Shown here: piece after piece, positions 51,001-61,053 of the stretch | How the letters are laid out: each line of letters starts with the position of its first letter | Position numbering within the stretch: the first letter of the stretch is position 1 | Source of the DNA: Oscheius dolichura | Lineage: Eukaryota; Nematoda; Chromadorea; Rhabditida; Rhabditidae | Direction of reading: 5' to 3' | Assembly: GCA_932521035.1 (NCBI GenBank) | Contig: OW051497.1 | Location: forward strand, 10,478,001-10,542,000 | DNA length: 64,000 bases | Translations under genes and position numbers: made by a program | Notes under the pieces: generated by a model | The model's input: only the letters and a program-made list of their open reading frames with translations | Database searches by the model: none | What the model was told of the DNA's origin: nothing

Positions 51001-54000
51001 TCTCTTTGCCTCCTAAGACCTCGAATGACTGAACTGCTGGCTATTATGCATTGGAAACTGTTCCGTTTTGATTATTATTTTCTTAAAAAGAAATAGTACA
51101 AAAAGAATGGTTTAATTTAGACATCGTGGTATCAATTTCTTCCTTCCCGCCTTCTCCAAACTTTGGTTGGAAGAGGAAGATGTTGGACAGGATAAGCTCA
51201 TCACAGACCTTTGCGTAAGTCTTTTCCTCTATTGTAGCAAAGTGTATTTAAGGATGGTATTATCATCGAAGAGGGTCCAAGGATAGAGGTGATCCTAGAG
51301 GATGGAGTTATTGTACCCTCCACCGAGAATGGCGAAAAAGAGTGAGCAGACATCTGATAATATCAGACCATTGGTTCTAGAGTACGACCAGACCCTCTAC
51401 GCCAGCTAATTCAATGCTTCCAAAGAGCAGCCACCAGTGAGGAAAGTCAAGCACAACCAATCCATGACGACGCTTTGTATATCCGCTTTGCCGATGTGAT
51501 GGCCCAGTCTATCCACATCGAAGAAGAAGATGGAGAGGACGGCGATGAAGGAGAGATTGATCAAGCGGTAAGGATAATCTTTTTTGGGAAGACACGCATT
51601 GTATTTAGCAAAAGGAAGAACAGTCGCAAACATTACGAGCTGAGCAAGGCGTACTCGCCGATCGCGGAGCCGCCATCATGTGTCTTATGTACCTGTCAGC
51701 ATCTAATGGAGAGCCAAATGACATGGTAGCCCAAACACTTCAACTGGGAATTCACCTTTTGAGTGGTGGTAATGTGGATATTCAAAAGGTAATCGTTCTA
51801 TCAATAGCAATTATTATTTCTGCCTTCTAGATGCTTATTGAGTATCTGCAAGAAAAGAAGGATGTTCGATTCTTCACTTCCATGGCTGGCTTGATGAGCA
51901 AATGCTCCGTCCTTAATTTGGAAATGTTTGAACGTCAGATCAAGGCAGAAGGTCTAGGAATGGGAGCCGAGTTGGCAGCTGGAGATAATCAGAACTTGAA
52001 CGATGCTGACTTTACTTGCTCGCTGTTCCGATTCTTGCAACTCACTTGCGAAGGTCACAATCTTGGTAAGTCAGAACTATAGCAATTTAAAAGAGATCCT
52101 TAGACTTCCAAAACTATCTGCGAACTCAACCTGGCCACACAACAAGCGTTAATCTGATCAACGCTACTGTCGACTACCTTCTCAGGCTGCAGGAATCCGT
52201 TATGGACTTCTACTGGCATTACTCCAGTAAGGAAGTCATCGATGTTGGTGGAAAAGAGTATTTTCTCCGAGCTATCCAAGTCTGCTCACAAGTATTCAAC
52301 ACCCTGACTGAAAGCATACAGGTAAAATAACTCCCTGTTTTTCACATTTCTGGTTCAGGGACCTTGTGTTGGTAACCAGATGACATTAGCCAATTCCCGT
52401 CTATGGGATGCCATCAACGGATTCTTCTTCCTCTTTGCTCACATGATGGAAAAACTGTACAAGAACTCCACACAGCTCGAGCTCTTGAGAGAGTTCCTCA
52501 ATCTACAGAAGGATATGATCGTCTTGATGTTATCTATGCTTGAAGGAAATGTGCTCAACGGACCTATTGGAAAACAGATGGTGGACGCCCTTGTTGAATC
52601 GCAGCCATCAGTCGAGAAGATCCTGAAGTTCTCGGACATGTTCTTGAAGCTGAAGGATCTGACAACATCGCAGGCATTCCAAGACTTCGATACAAACAGA
52701 GACGGGTGGATATCTCCCAAGGAGTTCCAACGAGCTATGGAGAGTCAGAAAATGTACACAGTGGAAGATATCACTTATCTGATGATGTGTACCGATGTCA
52801 ACAATGACGGCAAGGTGGACTACATGGAGTTCACGGAGCGGTTCCACAATCCTGCCAGAGACATTGGCTTCAACCTTGCTGTGCTATTGACGAATCTGAA
52901 AGAACATATCACCAATGATCCGAGGTTGGAAAAGATCATTGAGAAGGCTCAGACACTCTTGGAGTACTTCGATCCCTTCTTGGGAAGAATCGAGATCATG
53001 GGAAGCTCCAAACGAGTGGAGAAGATTTACTTTGAAATCCAGGAGTCTTGGCTAGAACAATGGGGCAAACAACAAATCCGGTAGGATAACTACCTAACTA
53101 ATTTTTATTCTATTCTTTCAGTGACTCTAAAAATGCGTTCTTGTTCAATGTGCTTCAAGATGACGGTGGCGACCAAGGCAAACTGGAAGCCTTCATCAAT
53201 TTCTGTGAGGATACCATCTTTGAAATGCAACACGCCGCGGAAATCTCTTCTGGCGACGGTGACTCTAAAATGGAAAGAGCTATGAAGCAGAGGGACTACT
53301 TCCTGCAACAGACAACCGCTGGAGAGTAAGTTATTCTATCCAATTTTTGTATAAAAGTTTTATAGACAACTCTCCGAGACTTTCAAGAGTGGATACAATT
53401 ATGGAATGAACGCGGCTACTGCTTTGAAGCCCGAGAACTTGAGACAGACATTCAAGGCAGTTACCGCCAAGGTCAGGCAAATGACTTGGTTGCAATTCTT
53501 CGCCTGGATTATTATACTGCTGCTCCAAGTTGTCAAACTAATCGGATACGGTGGCTACCTGCTGCTGTTGACCATCTTCCGATTTGCCTACTTCCTTACC
53601 ATGCCTGCTAAAGACGACGATGAGAAACCAGAACTTCCCCAAGAAAACCATCATCCAGCTTATTCACACCCAATTCTCCCAGAATTTCATCATACACGAG
53701 TTGGGGCGGATGTGTTTGGACTTACTGCTGAACATCTCCCACCGAAGTCCGACAGTCCAGTGCCGCCGGAGCATGACGAGCACATTCCAAATGGTCATAT
53801 TCCTACGATTAATATTGAACATACTCACGATGATACTTCGCCATCTTCTCCAAAGACTCCTACACCACCTGGCAGTGTTCATAAAGCACCAAGCATTTAT
53901 GAATCCATCGGTCAGGCTCAGTTACAACAGCTCCCATCAGAACCTGAGAACCAAATTGCCGGAATTTACGAGCCTAAGATTGCTGAACAGAATGTGAGCA

Positions 54001-55729
54001 GGAGTAGAGGATCACTCATGGTAAGAAAAACTTACACCTTTGGACAGTATTCATTCTAGAACATGCTTGCTAGGAACTTCAAAACCATCGAAAAGACTAC
54101 CCTTTATTTGACCTTCTTCATCAATGTCATTCTTCTCTTCCATCGGGTAGATATCATGAATTCCGAACCTGGTAAGTCCCACTTAACTTATTTGATTCAT
54201 GAATTGTTTAGAACAAACAGACGGAGCTGAGGAAGAAGATTCCCAGGAGACAATATTTATTACCGGATTGCAAGTGCCGTATGTGGATTATGAAGTGACA
54301 GGCTGGCTGCTGGCCCAATTCCTCTATTGGATCTCCGTGCTCCATTTGACAACATCCTTCGCTCTTTTGGTCTCTTTCTACCAGCTCAAGGTGGATATTT
54401 TATCTGTCTTCCATAAAAATAAGTTATAGATCCCTCTTATCACTTTCAAACGTGAGAAGGAGGTCGCCCGAAAACTTATGTTCGACGGTTGTTGGATAAC
54501 AGAAGAGGATAATGAGGAACGGGGAGTCATGGACATGCTCTTATGGTACCTGGATAGAATTGTCATTAGCTCGAAGTCGTTCCCTATGATGTATTGGGAT
54601 AAATTCGTCAGAAGAAAGACCAAGGAAAAGTTCAAGGACCAAGTCGACGAAGAAACATTGACATCTATTCTTGGAGAAGAGAAAGCAGCCGGGGATACCT
54701 CTTTCGACTACAGGCAAGACATATACTAAACATTTGAATGAAAAGTTTTTAGATATACCTGCTGGTTGTGGATTGGAGTAATCCTGACCAACGGACAGTT
54801 CCTCTACCGTGTCGGCTATCTGTTGTGCTCTGCTTGTGGTGTCTTCATCTCCCCCTTCTTCTACGCGTTCCATCTGATCGACGTCGTGCTTTCATTCCCT
54901 ATGCTTAAAGCTATTTTACAATCTGTCACCCACAATTTGCAACAGGTATGATTGCCCTACTACTATCTAAATAGGTCTGGTTCAGCTTATTTTAACAATT
55001 ATGATGACATTGGTAGTCGTGTATCTTTACACTGTCATCGCCTTCAACTTCTTCCGTAAATTCTACGTCCAGGAGTCGGAGGATGGAGAAGAGCCTGATC
55101 GCAAGTGTCACAACATGCTTACTGTAAGAGATCCTATTTTTATTTGGTTAATAGAATATTTTAGTGCTTCATCTACCACTTCTACGCCGGAGTAAGAGCT
55201 GGAGGAGGTATTGGAGACGAGTTGGAATCACCCTACGGAGATGAGCTGGAATATGCTAGAATGTTCTATGATATTTCCTTCTTCTTCTTCGTTATTGTCA
55301 TCCTGATTGCTATCATGCAAGGTACTGTCTCTCCCCTTTTTAATACACTCTATAAACTATTATAGGTTTGATCATTGACGCTTTCGGAGAGCTTCGTGAT
55401 CAGCAGGAATCGGCCACAGAGAAGTTAGAGAGCTCCTGCTTTATTTGTGACATCGGAAAGGAGACGTTTGATCGGATGCCGAGAGGCTTCGAAATTCACA
55501 CAACCAAAGAACACAATTTTGCTAATTACTTGTTCTTTTTACAACATCTTGTTAATAAGGATGAGACGGAATATACGGGACAGGAGACTTATGTTAGAGA
55601 AAAATATGATAACAGGTACTAGAGATTAATTAATTTCTTTTTAATAGTGCGATTTTTAGGGATTGGGACTTCTTCCCAGTGGGAGAGTGCTTCGTCAAAC
55701 AATATGAAGATCAACTGCTTCAATCCTAA
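33029..55729 (+). CDS. unc-68: Ryanodine receptor, intracellular Ca2+ release channel
   Basis: This is the large tetrameric Ca2+-release channel of the sarcoplasmic/ER membrane, about 5,000 residues over roughly 50 exons. Exon 1 (33029-33088) reads [20 protein letters not shown]. The N-terminal Ins145/MIR/RIH region follows ([59 protein letters not shown]). Three SPRY domains with two RyR repeats occupy about 38900-42400 ([59 protein letters not shown]). A second RyR-repeat pair lies at 47000-47760 ([20 protein letters not shown]). The cytosolic core includes one 688-codon open exon (43576-45642). An EF-hand pair is at 52680-52850 ([26 protein letters not shown]). Membrane segments follow 53480, the pore has the selectivity filter GGGIGD (about 55203-55220) and inner helix [20 protein letters not shown], and the C terminus is [12 protein letters not shown]... 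EDQLLQS, stopping at TAA 55727-55729. No truncation was seen. Confidence 0.97.
33089..36398 (+). other. First intron of the ryanodine receptor (3.3 kb)
   Basis: The donor after codon 20 is GTGAGT and the acceptor at 36391-36398 is CTTTTCAG; both are phase 0 and lead into [20 protein letters not shown]. It is by far the longest intron in the window, where most are under 100 nt. It contains the candidate alternative first exon at 36293-36346 and therefore probably an internal promoter. Other open frames within it (for example 33431-33850 +) show no protein character. Confidence 0.8.
36293..36346 (+). other. Candidate alternative first exon of the ryanodine receptor
   Basis: ATG at 36293 opens 18 codons ([18 protein letters not shown]) ending in AAG followed by a GTAGTGAG donor. 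A 52-nt intron then reaches the same acceptor used by the canonical first exon, in the same phase 0. It contains the FLxxLTED-like pattern also seen where the canonical start reads VSFLRTED in relatives. This would give a receptor isoform with a different N terminus driven from a promoter inside intron 1. In C. elegans unc-68 alternative promoters and first exons have been described. It could also be a chance open frame. Confidence 0.5.
49479..49505 (+). other. 27-nt microexon of the ryanodine receptor
   Basis: Between an exon ending KKRREGQ and one starting [15 protein letters not shown], a 27-nt segment (DKLKDEKKF) is flanked by ATCAG and GTAAG and keeps phase 0 on both sides. Including or skipping it does not change frame. 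It adds a charged nine-residue insertion in the cytosolic region before the RIH-associated part. Confidence 0.6.
50442..50554 (+). other. Ryanodine receptor mutually exclusive exon, version a (canonical)
   Basis: 113 nt after acceptor GTTGTTTAG, phase 0 at the start and phase 2 at the end, donor AG|GTAGG. It encodes [20 protein letters not shown] and [18 protein letters not shown]; the second part matches the vertebrate [26 protein letters not shown] block. It joins to [15 protein letters not shown] at 51120. Confidence 0.8.
50718..50827 (+). other. Ryanodine receptor mutually exclusive exon, version b (divergent)
   Basis: 110 nt after acceptor CATCTAG, again phase 0 in and phase 2 out, donor CT|GTGAGT. 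It encodes [20 protein letters not shown] then [17 protein letters not shown], clearly a paralogue of exon a (shared WKKV, T.QRKR, LY). Using both exons in series breaks the frame, because phase 2 meets phase 0, so the two must be alternatives. Confidence 0.75.
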
Positions 55730-56049
55730 CTTATCAAATGTTATCAAATATCAACTAGGTTTAGAATATCAATTTAGTCTTCTCAATTTGCTCAAAAATG
55801 GTGCTCATTCCTATGAATTCGGTTATGTTTGTTCTCATGTACTCAAGTGCCTTACACGAGACCGGATTATAAATATTTAATTCTTATCTCGTTTTCAATC
55901 AGTTTTAATGTTCTCCGCCAGCTTTCTAGTTGGTAAAAAGAAAGAAATTATCGTCATTTCAATCGCCTGTAAATGTCTTTTTCCCACTGTAAAAGGTGAG
56001 AACAGACGCCAGTATAAAAAGCGGATTACGGTCCTAGACAGGCAAGGAT
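55730..56049 (+). other. Gap between the ryanodine receptor and the TIL gene
   Basis: 320 nt on the same strand. It should carry the receptor 3'UTR. CGGTCCTAGACAG ends at about 56041 and lies eight nt before the next start codon, so the downstream gene may be trans-spliced, with the pair possibly co-transcribed. No other feature was seen. Confidence 0.4.
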
Positions 56050-57511
56050 ATGAGGCTCCTTCCCCCGTTTCTAGCCTGCTGTATTTTAGGTATCTCCCTA
56101 TTTCAGTCTTTTCAAATCTTTCTGATATAGCAGTACACAGTGCCTCCTCTAATCAACGGGTAAAATGGAAGATTTCCTTTGGGCCGAAGTCGAACGAGAC
56201 CGGAAAACCGCCAGGCATTACTTTCGCCAGAGTCCGTATGTTTTAAAATTGGTTTGAGTGAGGTTGCCTCCTTTTCAGAAGATGGTAATGTCAATAACCC
56301 TCCTATCCTGATTACTTGTAATGAAATGGAATGCAGTGAAGGCTTTGTCTGTGTGGATGGAAGGGTCTCTGGTCCAGACGAGCCCATACAATCAGTAGAA
56401 GTGTTCTGCAGACCGGCAGGAGCAAGTAAGGAGCTCAAGGCCGTAGCAAGGGATACCTTTTAGCCACTTGTGCTGTTGTAAAATGTAGTAGAGAGACAAG
56501 ATGTGCCCATATTGAGGTCTGCAATGGAACAACCTGTACAATCAAGCCCCGGTGTGTTCCAAACCAAGTGGAATGTGGTAAGGACGAGACTTATGACAGT
56601 TGCGGAACCTGTGAAAGCACCTGCGAGAACCCTAATCCAATCTGTACTGCCGATTGTAACCCAGCAAGTACGGGCTGCAGGTATTGATCCTTCCTCATCG
56701 CATGCTTACTCATACTGCAGATGTACTCCTCCCCGAGTCAGACATAGTCAAGGAATGTGTGTTGACCTAGAAGAATGTGGGATTACCATTGCTCCTACTA
56801 TCTGCAACAAAACGAACGAACACTGGAATAGTTGCGGTGTCTGTGAGCAGACATGTATCAACCAGAATGTGATGTGTCTTACCGCTTGTCTACCAGAACG
56901 GGCCGGTTGCCAGTAAGGACCCTTCCTTTCAACACAATCAACTATTTCAGATGTAACGCTGGATTTGTAAGAAACCCCGAAGGTGACTGTGTGAATAGTG
57001 GTGAGTGCACCTATTCTACAGTACCCGCACCTCCAAAGTGCCGAACAAACGAACACTGGGATGCTTGCGGAGGATGTGATGGCACTTGTGAAAATCCTTT
57101 GGTGGCCTGCCCTAAAATATGCGCTGCTGATAGAGCAACCTGCAGGTTATAATCACGTAGGTATTGTAAAAAGAAAATTCAGGTGTGACTATCCGTATGT
57201 GAGAGACGAATCGGGAAGGTGTATTCTAGTAGCGGATTGTCCTTCCGGACAGCCGACTACGCCTACACCGTCTTCTGAGCTGAATTACAACCAGCGATGT
57301 GAGAAGCTAAACTGCAAAGAGGGAACTAGGTGCATCCTGGAAGGATCAAAGATGCACTGTGGAGTGAATGCCAGTTCGTTTGGAAGAAATCGTCAATAAG
57401 TCCTGTTTAGATATTACGTGTAATTGTTCACCTGTCGAACGATGTATCCTCCAAGTGGTACAATGCGTGACAACACCATGTGATCCAATTCCACTCTGTG
57501 TTTCAGGTTAG
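56050..57511 (+). CDS. Secreted protein with three TIL (trypsin-inhibitor-like) domains
   Basis: TIL domains are 10-Cys inhibitors of serine proteases, as in Ascaris trypsin inhibitor. The first exon encodes a signal peptide (MRLLPPFLACCIL), joined by a 41-nt intron to AVHSASSNQRVKWKISF. Two short Cys modules follow (CNEMECSEGFVC; CAVVKCSRETRC), then three TIL domains: CGKDETYDSCGTCESTC (56576 on), CNKTNEHWNSCGVCEQTC (56803 on) and CRTNEHWDACGGCDGTC (57041 on), each ending in a C.C......G.C pattern. In the reactive loop between Cys5 and Cys6 the residues are CTADC, CLTAC and CPKIC. By alignment to Ascaris inhibitor CTREC, predicted P1 residues are Ala, Thr and Lys. A Thr/Pro linker and two more Cys modules close the protein at TAG 57509-57511. 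Exons are short with introns near 40 nt. Target proteases unknown; a defence or cuticle/egg role is possible. The next gene starts 96 nt downstream. Confidence 0.82.
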
Positions 57512-57607
57512 TTCCTCTAATAATGACCAAGCTCATAAAAACAAGCTTGTTCGTCATATATTTGCTAAACTCTAATATAAAAGCCCGCTTGTAAGTGACT
57601 ATGACAG
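57512..57607 (+). promoter_or_regulatory. 96-nt intercistronic gap, operon-like
   Basis: The gap between the stop of the TIL gene and the next ATG contains TAATAATG, the perfect palindrome ACAAGCTTGT at about 57540-57549, an AT-rich stretch and an acceptor ACTATGACAG that abuts the ATG at 57608. A gap of about 100 nt with an acceptor at the downstream start is what nematode operons look like (SL2-type processing in C. elegans). No separate promoter is evident. Confidence 0.5.
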
Positions 57608-59596
57608 ATGTCAGCGATGTTCTTGCTTTTCATTATTGCTGCGGCTTCTGCCCAATGTGAGCCTGATCTCCCTTTTCTTTCTTACTTCACCGTGGTTCAG
57701 TCTGCAATTGCCCTTATGGAACATCATGCCAGTATAGCTCCACCGGCCAGCAGATGTGTGTCCAGAATGGTAAGTACAATCAAAATATATGAGAAGCCCC
57801 CGCCCCCTTTTTGTGTTGTTCTTTCGTTACTTTCAGGTCTTTTCAGAAGTTTAAGTTAAGTAAGTTTAGCACGGATGGTTTAATTATGAAACGCTCTAAC
57901 AGCGGAGTGTAAATTTAGGTTACAATTACAATTACTGCCCTCCCTGCATGTACGGATATTCCTGTCAGTACTACTACGGACAGTATCAGTGCGTCCCGAA
58001 TAACATCGGTTCTCCTACTGCAGCCCCGCCTTGTACTCTTCAATGTACAGGAAATCAGGAGTGCCAAATCGTCAACGGAACCAGCCAATGTGTGGGGCCT
58101 ACCCCCCGTAAGTTTCAAGAGCTAACTGGATCAGAACTGTTCTAGCTCCTTCCTGTACGTTCGCCTGCCCCGCTGGTCAGACTTGTCTGGTTATTAATGG
58201 CCGCGAATCATGCACTACTCCATTACCTACAACCACACCGAGTTAGAAATTACAAAGCAGTATTAAAAAACGGTTCAGCTCCAACTTGCACTGCGGTTTG
58301 CTCTGCTACAACGAGTTGCCAAGTTCTCAACGGAGTTGCTGCATGCCGACCACTCCCTACCACTCGTAAGCAATCCCAAAGTAACGGTAAAGGTAATTTC
58401 AGCTCGTCCCTGCACCGCGGCATGCCCTGTAGGCCAAATATGCCTGTTTATCACTAACAAAAATACATGCGTCGATGATCCAGCATATTTTACGACAACC
58501 CGTAGGAACTTTTCCTAACAGTAGAGTTACCACCTTACAGCAAGCCCTGTGGGAAACAACTGCACCATGCTCTGTCCTTACGGCCAGATCTGCCAACTCC
58601 AGAATAGTTACCCTACATGTGTCCCTCAACAGCAACAACAATGTAAGCACAAAAAGGAGCGGGCATGATTTACGGTTTAAGATTGCGGATCCAACGCTTA
58701 CATGGCTCAGTGTGGAAACCTCTGCGAAGGGAAATGCCAATACGTTAACAGCGGAGTTAGTAAATTAAAAGGAGCATTTCACAATCTAATAATTCCAGCC
58801 CCAAGCTTGTCCTATGATCTGTGGCCCTGCTGCCTGCGCTTGTGCCCAAGGATTTTACAGGGATCCGTACAGCAACCAATGCGTCTTGCCCAATCAATGT
58901 CAAAGTTAGTCTTCGTTCGTTTTTGACGGCTACTGGTTATGACGAGCTTTCTTAACGAGCTTGATTGTCGAAAACGTACAGGCTTTTCTTTCCCTCTGAG
59001 GCGTATGAGCGATGCTATGCAAAGAGAAGTAACACTTCAAACATATGATTTCAGTGAGTTTCAATCCTAATACCAATCCATGTGCCTACACAAGTTGTGC
59101 CTACATGTCGACGTGTGTTGTTCAAAACGGAAGGGCTAGCTGTGTTCCCTATGGAAATCAAGGAGGATACCCAGGACAATCTCCGTATCAGACGGGCTAT
59201 CCCTACCAAACTGGATATCCCACACAAACAGGCTATCCGGGACAAAGCTATCCCGGGCAAACTTACCCCGGACAAACCTATCAAGGACAGAGCTATCCCG
59301 CACAAACCTATTATGGACAAACTTACCCTGGACAGTCAAGCTACAACGGGCAAAGTTACCCTGGACAGACCTATCCAGCACAGACCTATTCTGGACAATC
59401 GTACCCAGGACAAACCTATAATGGACAGGCTTATCCCGGTCAAACAAGTTACAACGGACAAAGCTACCCGGGACAAACCTACAATGGGCAAACCTATACC
59501 GGGCAGAGCTACCCCAACCAGAACGGATACTCCCAATACTCCTCCCAATATCCCTATTTAACAGGAGGCCAGACTCAATTTGGAAAGAAAAAATAA
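57608..59596 (+). CDS. Secreted Cys-module protein with C-terminal YPGQ[S/T] repeats
   Basis: A signal peptide (MSAMFLLFIIAAASAQ) is followed by FCNCPYGTSCQYSSTG and YCPPCMYGYSCQYYYGQYQC, then near-identical modules of pattern C-x3-C-x6-C-x8-C: CTLQCTGNQECQIVNGTSQC, CTFACPAGQTCLVINGRESC, CTAVCSATTSCQVLNGVAAC, CTAACPVGQICLFITNKNTC and CTMLCPYGQICQLQNSYPTC. Modules are separated by Thr/Pro linkers, and each of the middle ones is one exon of a length divisible by three (96, 87, 99 and 102 nt) split by introns of 37-39 nt. A TIL-like domain follows (CGSNAYMAQCGNLCEGKC ... CPMICGPAAC), one more module (CAYTSCAYMSTCVVQNGRASC), and then about 20 pentapeptides YPGQ[S/T]. The end is GGQTQFGKKK and TAA at 59594-59596. 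I do not recognise the whole protein. Tyr-rich repeats suggest a structural or adhesive secreted material such as cuticle, eggshell or a secretion. An exon around 58880-59050 was not fully resolved. Confidence 0.75.
59168..59520 (+). repeat. 15-bp tandem repeat coding for YPGQ[S/T] pentapeptides
   Basis: About 20 in-frame copies of a 15-bp unit coding Tyr-Pro-Gly-Gln-Ser/Thr, with variants YQGQS, YYGQT, YNGQS, YSGQS, YTGQS and YPAQT; the first few units carry an extra Gly (GYPYQT, GYPTQT). Codons vary between copies (TAT/TAC, GGA/GGG, CAA/CAG), so the repeat is constrained at protein level rather than freshly expanded. The repeat also opens long frames on the opposite strand, which are artefacts. 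Confidence 0.85.
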
Positions 59597-59616
59597 TGTG
59601 TGTGAATATTAAATAT

Positions 59617-60561
59617 TTATTTCTTTTTGTCTTCTTTGGTCTTCTCTTTGTGGCTTTTAACAAGCGTCTTGACATCCCGCCTGTGGAGAATCGAATCTTT
59701 CGTAAGAGCTTCAATGGCCGCTGTGGCTACAGCCTCTTGCCTCCTCTGCTGGAGAGCTTCTCGATATTGCACTGAACATTGATCCTCTCTTTCTCAATCG
59801 GGCTAGACTCACTTGAATGTATGATTACCAGTCCTCCCCACGCAATTGACCAAAACCATCCAACAAATAAGAATGTTATTGTGAAGAACTGGCTGATACC
59901 CACAAGCAGATTAACTAAAATTACAAGTTATCCGCTTCGAAGAATGTTGAAATAACCTATCAACGTCACTAATTTTCGACCCTCCTTCATATTTACGCGT
60001 GGTTGACCCATACAAAGAGCTGCTAGTCCGGAAAAAATGGTTCCTAAGCAGGGCATGAGGAGAAATAGCAAATTACTCTCCCACCCGATCCAGGAATGAA
60101 TACGTTGAGAAATAGACATAAGAGGGCAACAGGAAGGGGCAAGAATGGAATGGCTTCATGCATCAAAGTTATATCGTTGGTCGGCAGATTGACCTAAAGG
60201 GACGGCTAATTTATCCCGAGGAGAGAATACCTTGTCTCCACTTTTTGGCTGATTCTGCTGGTGTGCCTCTTCTTGAGCAGCTATGACAACACCCGTAATG
60301 TTGAAAGCATTTGGAGGTGGCTAAAAAATAACTAAATCATCAAGTGGAAGGAGAACATACAGCAGAAACTTGTAGTATTCCTTCGGTTCGGCCATATTCG
60401 ATAATTCGAGGAAGTGCTTTTTGCACAACTTTCCATCCACGAACTTTATTCTCAGCTGAAGATAAGATGAAGTAGTGGGAAATCATATCGAAGCTTTTCA
60501 TTACACAGGAGCCAAATATACTAGAGGTATGGGGCATGGGATACGGGAGGGAGCCTCCCAT
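59617..60561 (-). CDS. SPEC3/Stum family membrane protein
   Basis: The family includes sea urchin SPEC3 and Drosophila Stum, a protein needed for mechanosensing in proprioceptive neurons; its biochemical role is unknown. The protein starts MGGSLPYPMPHTSSIFGS at 60561, has a charged N-terminal part (RGWKVVQKALPRIIEYGR), PPPNAFNITGVVIAAQEEAH, then the conserved core: AIPFLPLPVALLCLFLNVFI, PGSGTIFSGLAALC (the PGLGT motif, split by an intron of about 40 nt), GQPRV, LVGISQFFTITFLF and VGWFWSIAWGGLVII. A basic tail (EALQQRRQEAVATAAIEAL ... KEKTKEDKKK) ends at TAA 59619-59617. Two to three membrane segments are predicted. The order and spacing of LP-LP, PG.GT, CGQ-like and GWxWSIxWG are diagnostic. 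The stop lies only 20 nt from the stop of the opposing gene, and AATAAA overlaps the stop codon. Confidence 0.8.
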
Positions 60562-61053
60562 TTAAATCTTATGGCTCGGATCATGTGAAAATTGACAGAT
60601 ACGCTAGTCAGGGAACAAACTGGTGACTGGGGTATGCATGAGGAATTTCATGCGAACGTCAAGATGTTTCTTTCCTCTTTGGCAGTTTGGATTTATGAGC
60701 TTACGTACCATTTAAAATGGCTGATAGTCCATCGGCCACATTCATGTTCCTCTACACAGTTTTCCGAATAAAGGATGATTTGTGAGGTCCAATTACAAGC
60801 TTTCGATAGCCGTAGTAGTTGAGGCAGGGAGCCAGTCGCCCGGAATGGCATAATGGAGGTCTGCTCGGAACTGGCACTTGCTTCAATTGACCACCTCCTT
60901 CGTTACTAAGCTGAACACCTTACTCCCCCATACTAGTTGTTTATGCCTTTGTCCAGTATACTATTATCGACGAATACTCTTTATAAGAGAGGGATAGCCA
61001 TCAACAATGTGTATTCAAGCTTAGCTTCACAGAGATGATCAGTTTGTACGGTT
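60562..61053. other. Gap between the SPEC3/Stum gene and the methyltransferase
   Basis: Nearly 490 nt between two minus-strand genes. It must hold the 3'UTR of the methyltransferase and the promoter or leader of the SPEC3/Stum gene. I see no gene and no clear acceptor next to the SPEC3/Stum ATG. Confidence 0.4.

Noticed and set aside
56050..59596. Reading the TIL gene and the Cys-module gene as a single gene
   Set aside because: The only workable acceptor in the gap joins out of the Cys frame, whereas the ATG at 57608 gives a clear signal peptide in the correct frame.
59136..59714. 192-codon minus-strand open frame, with other long antisense frames
   Set aside because: It is the complement of the 15-bp YPGQ repeat. 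Repeat periodicity in multiples of three keeps all frames open, and the plus strand has the signal peptide, Cys modules and splice logic.
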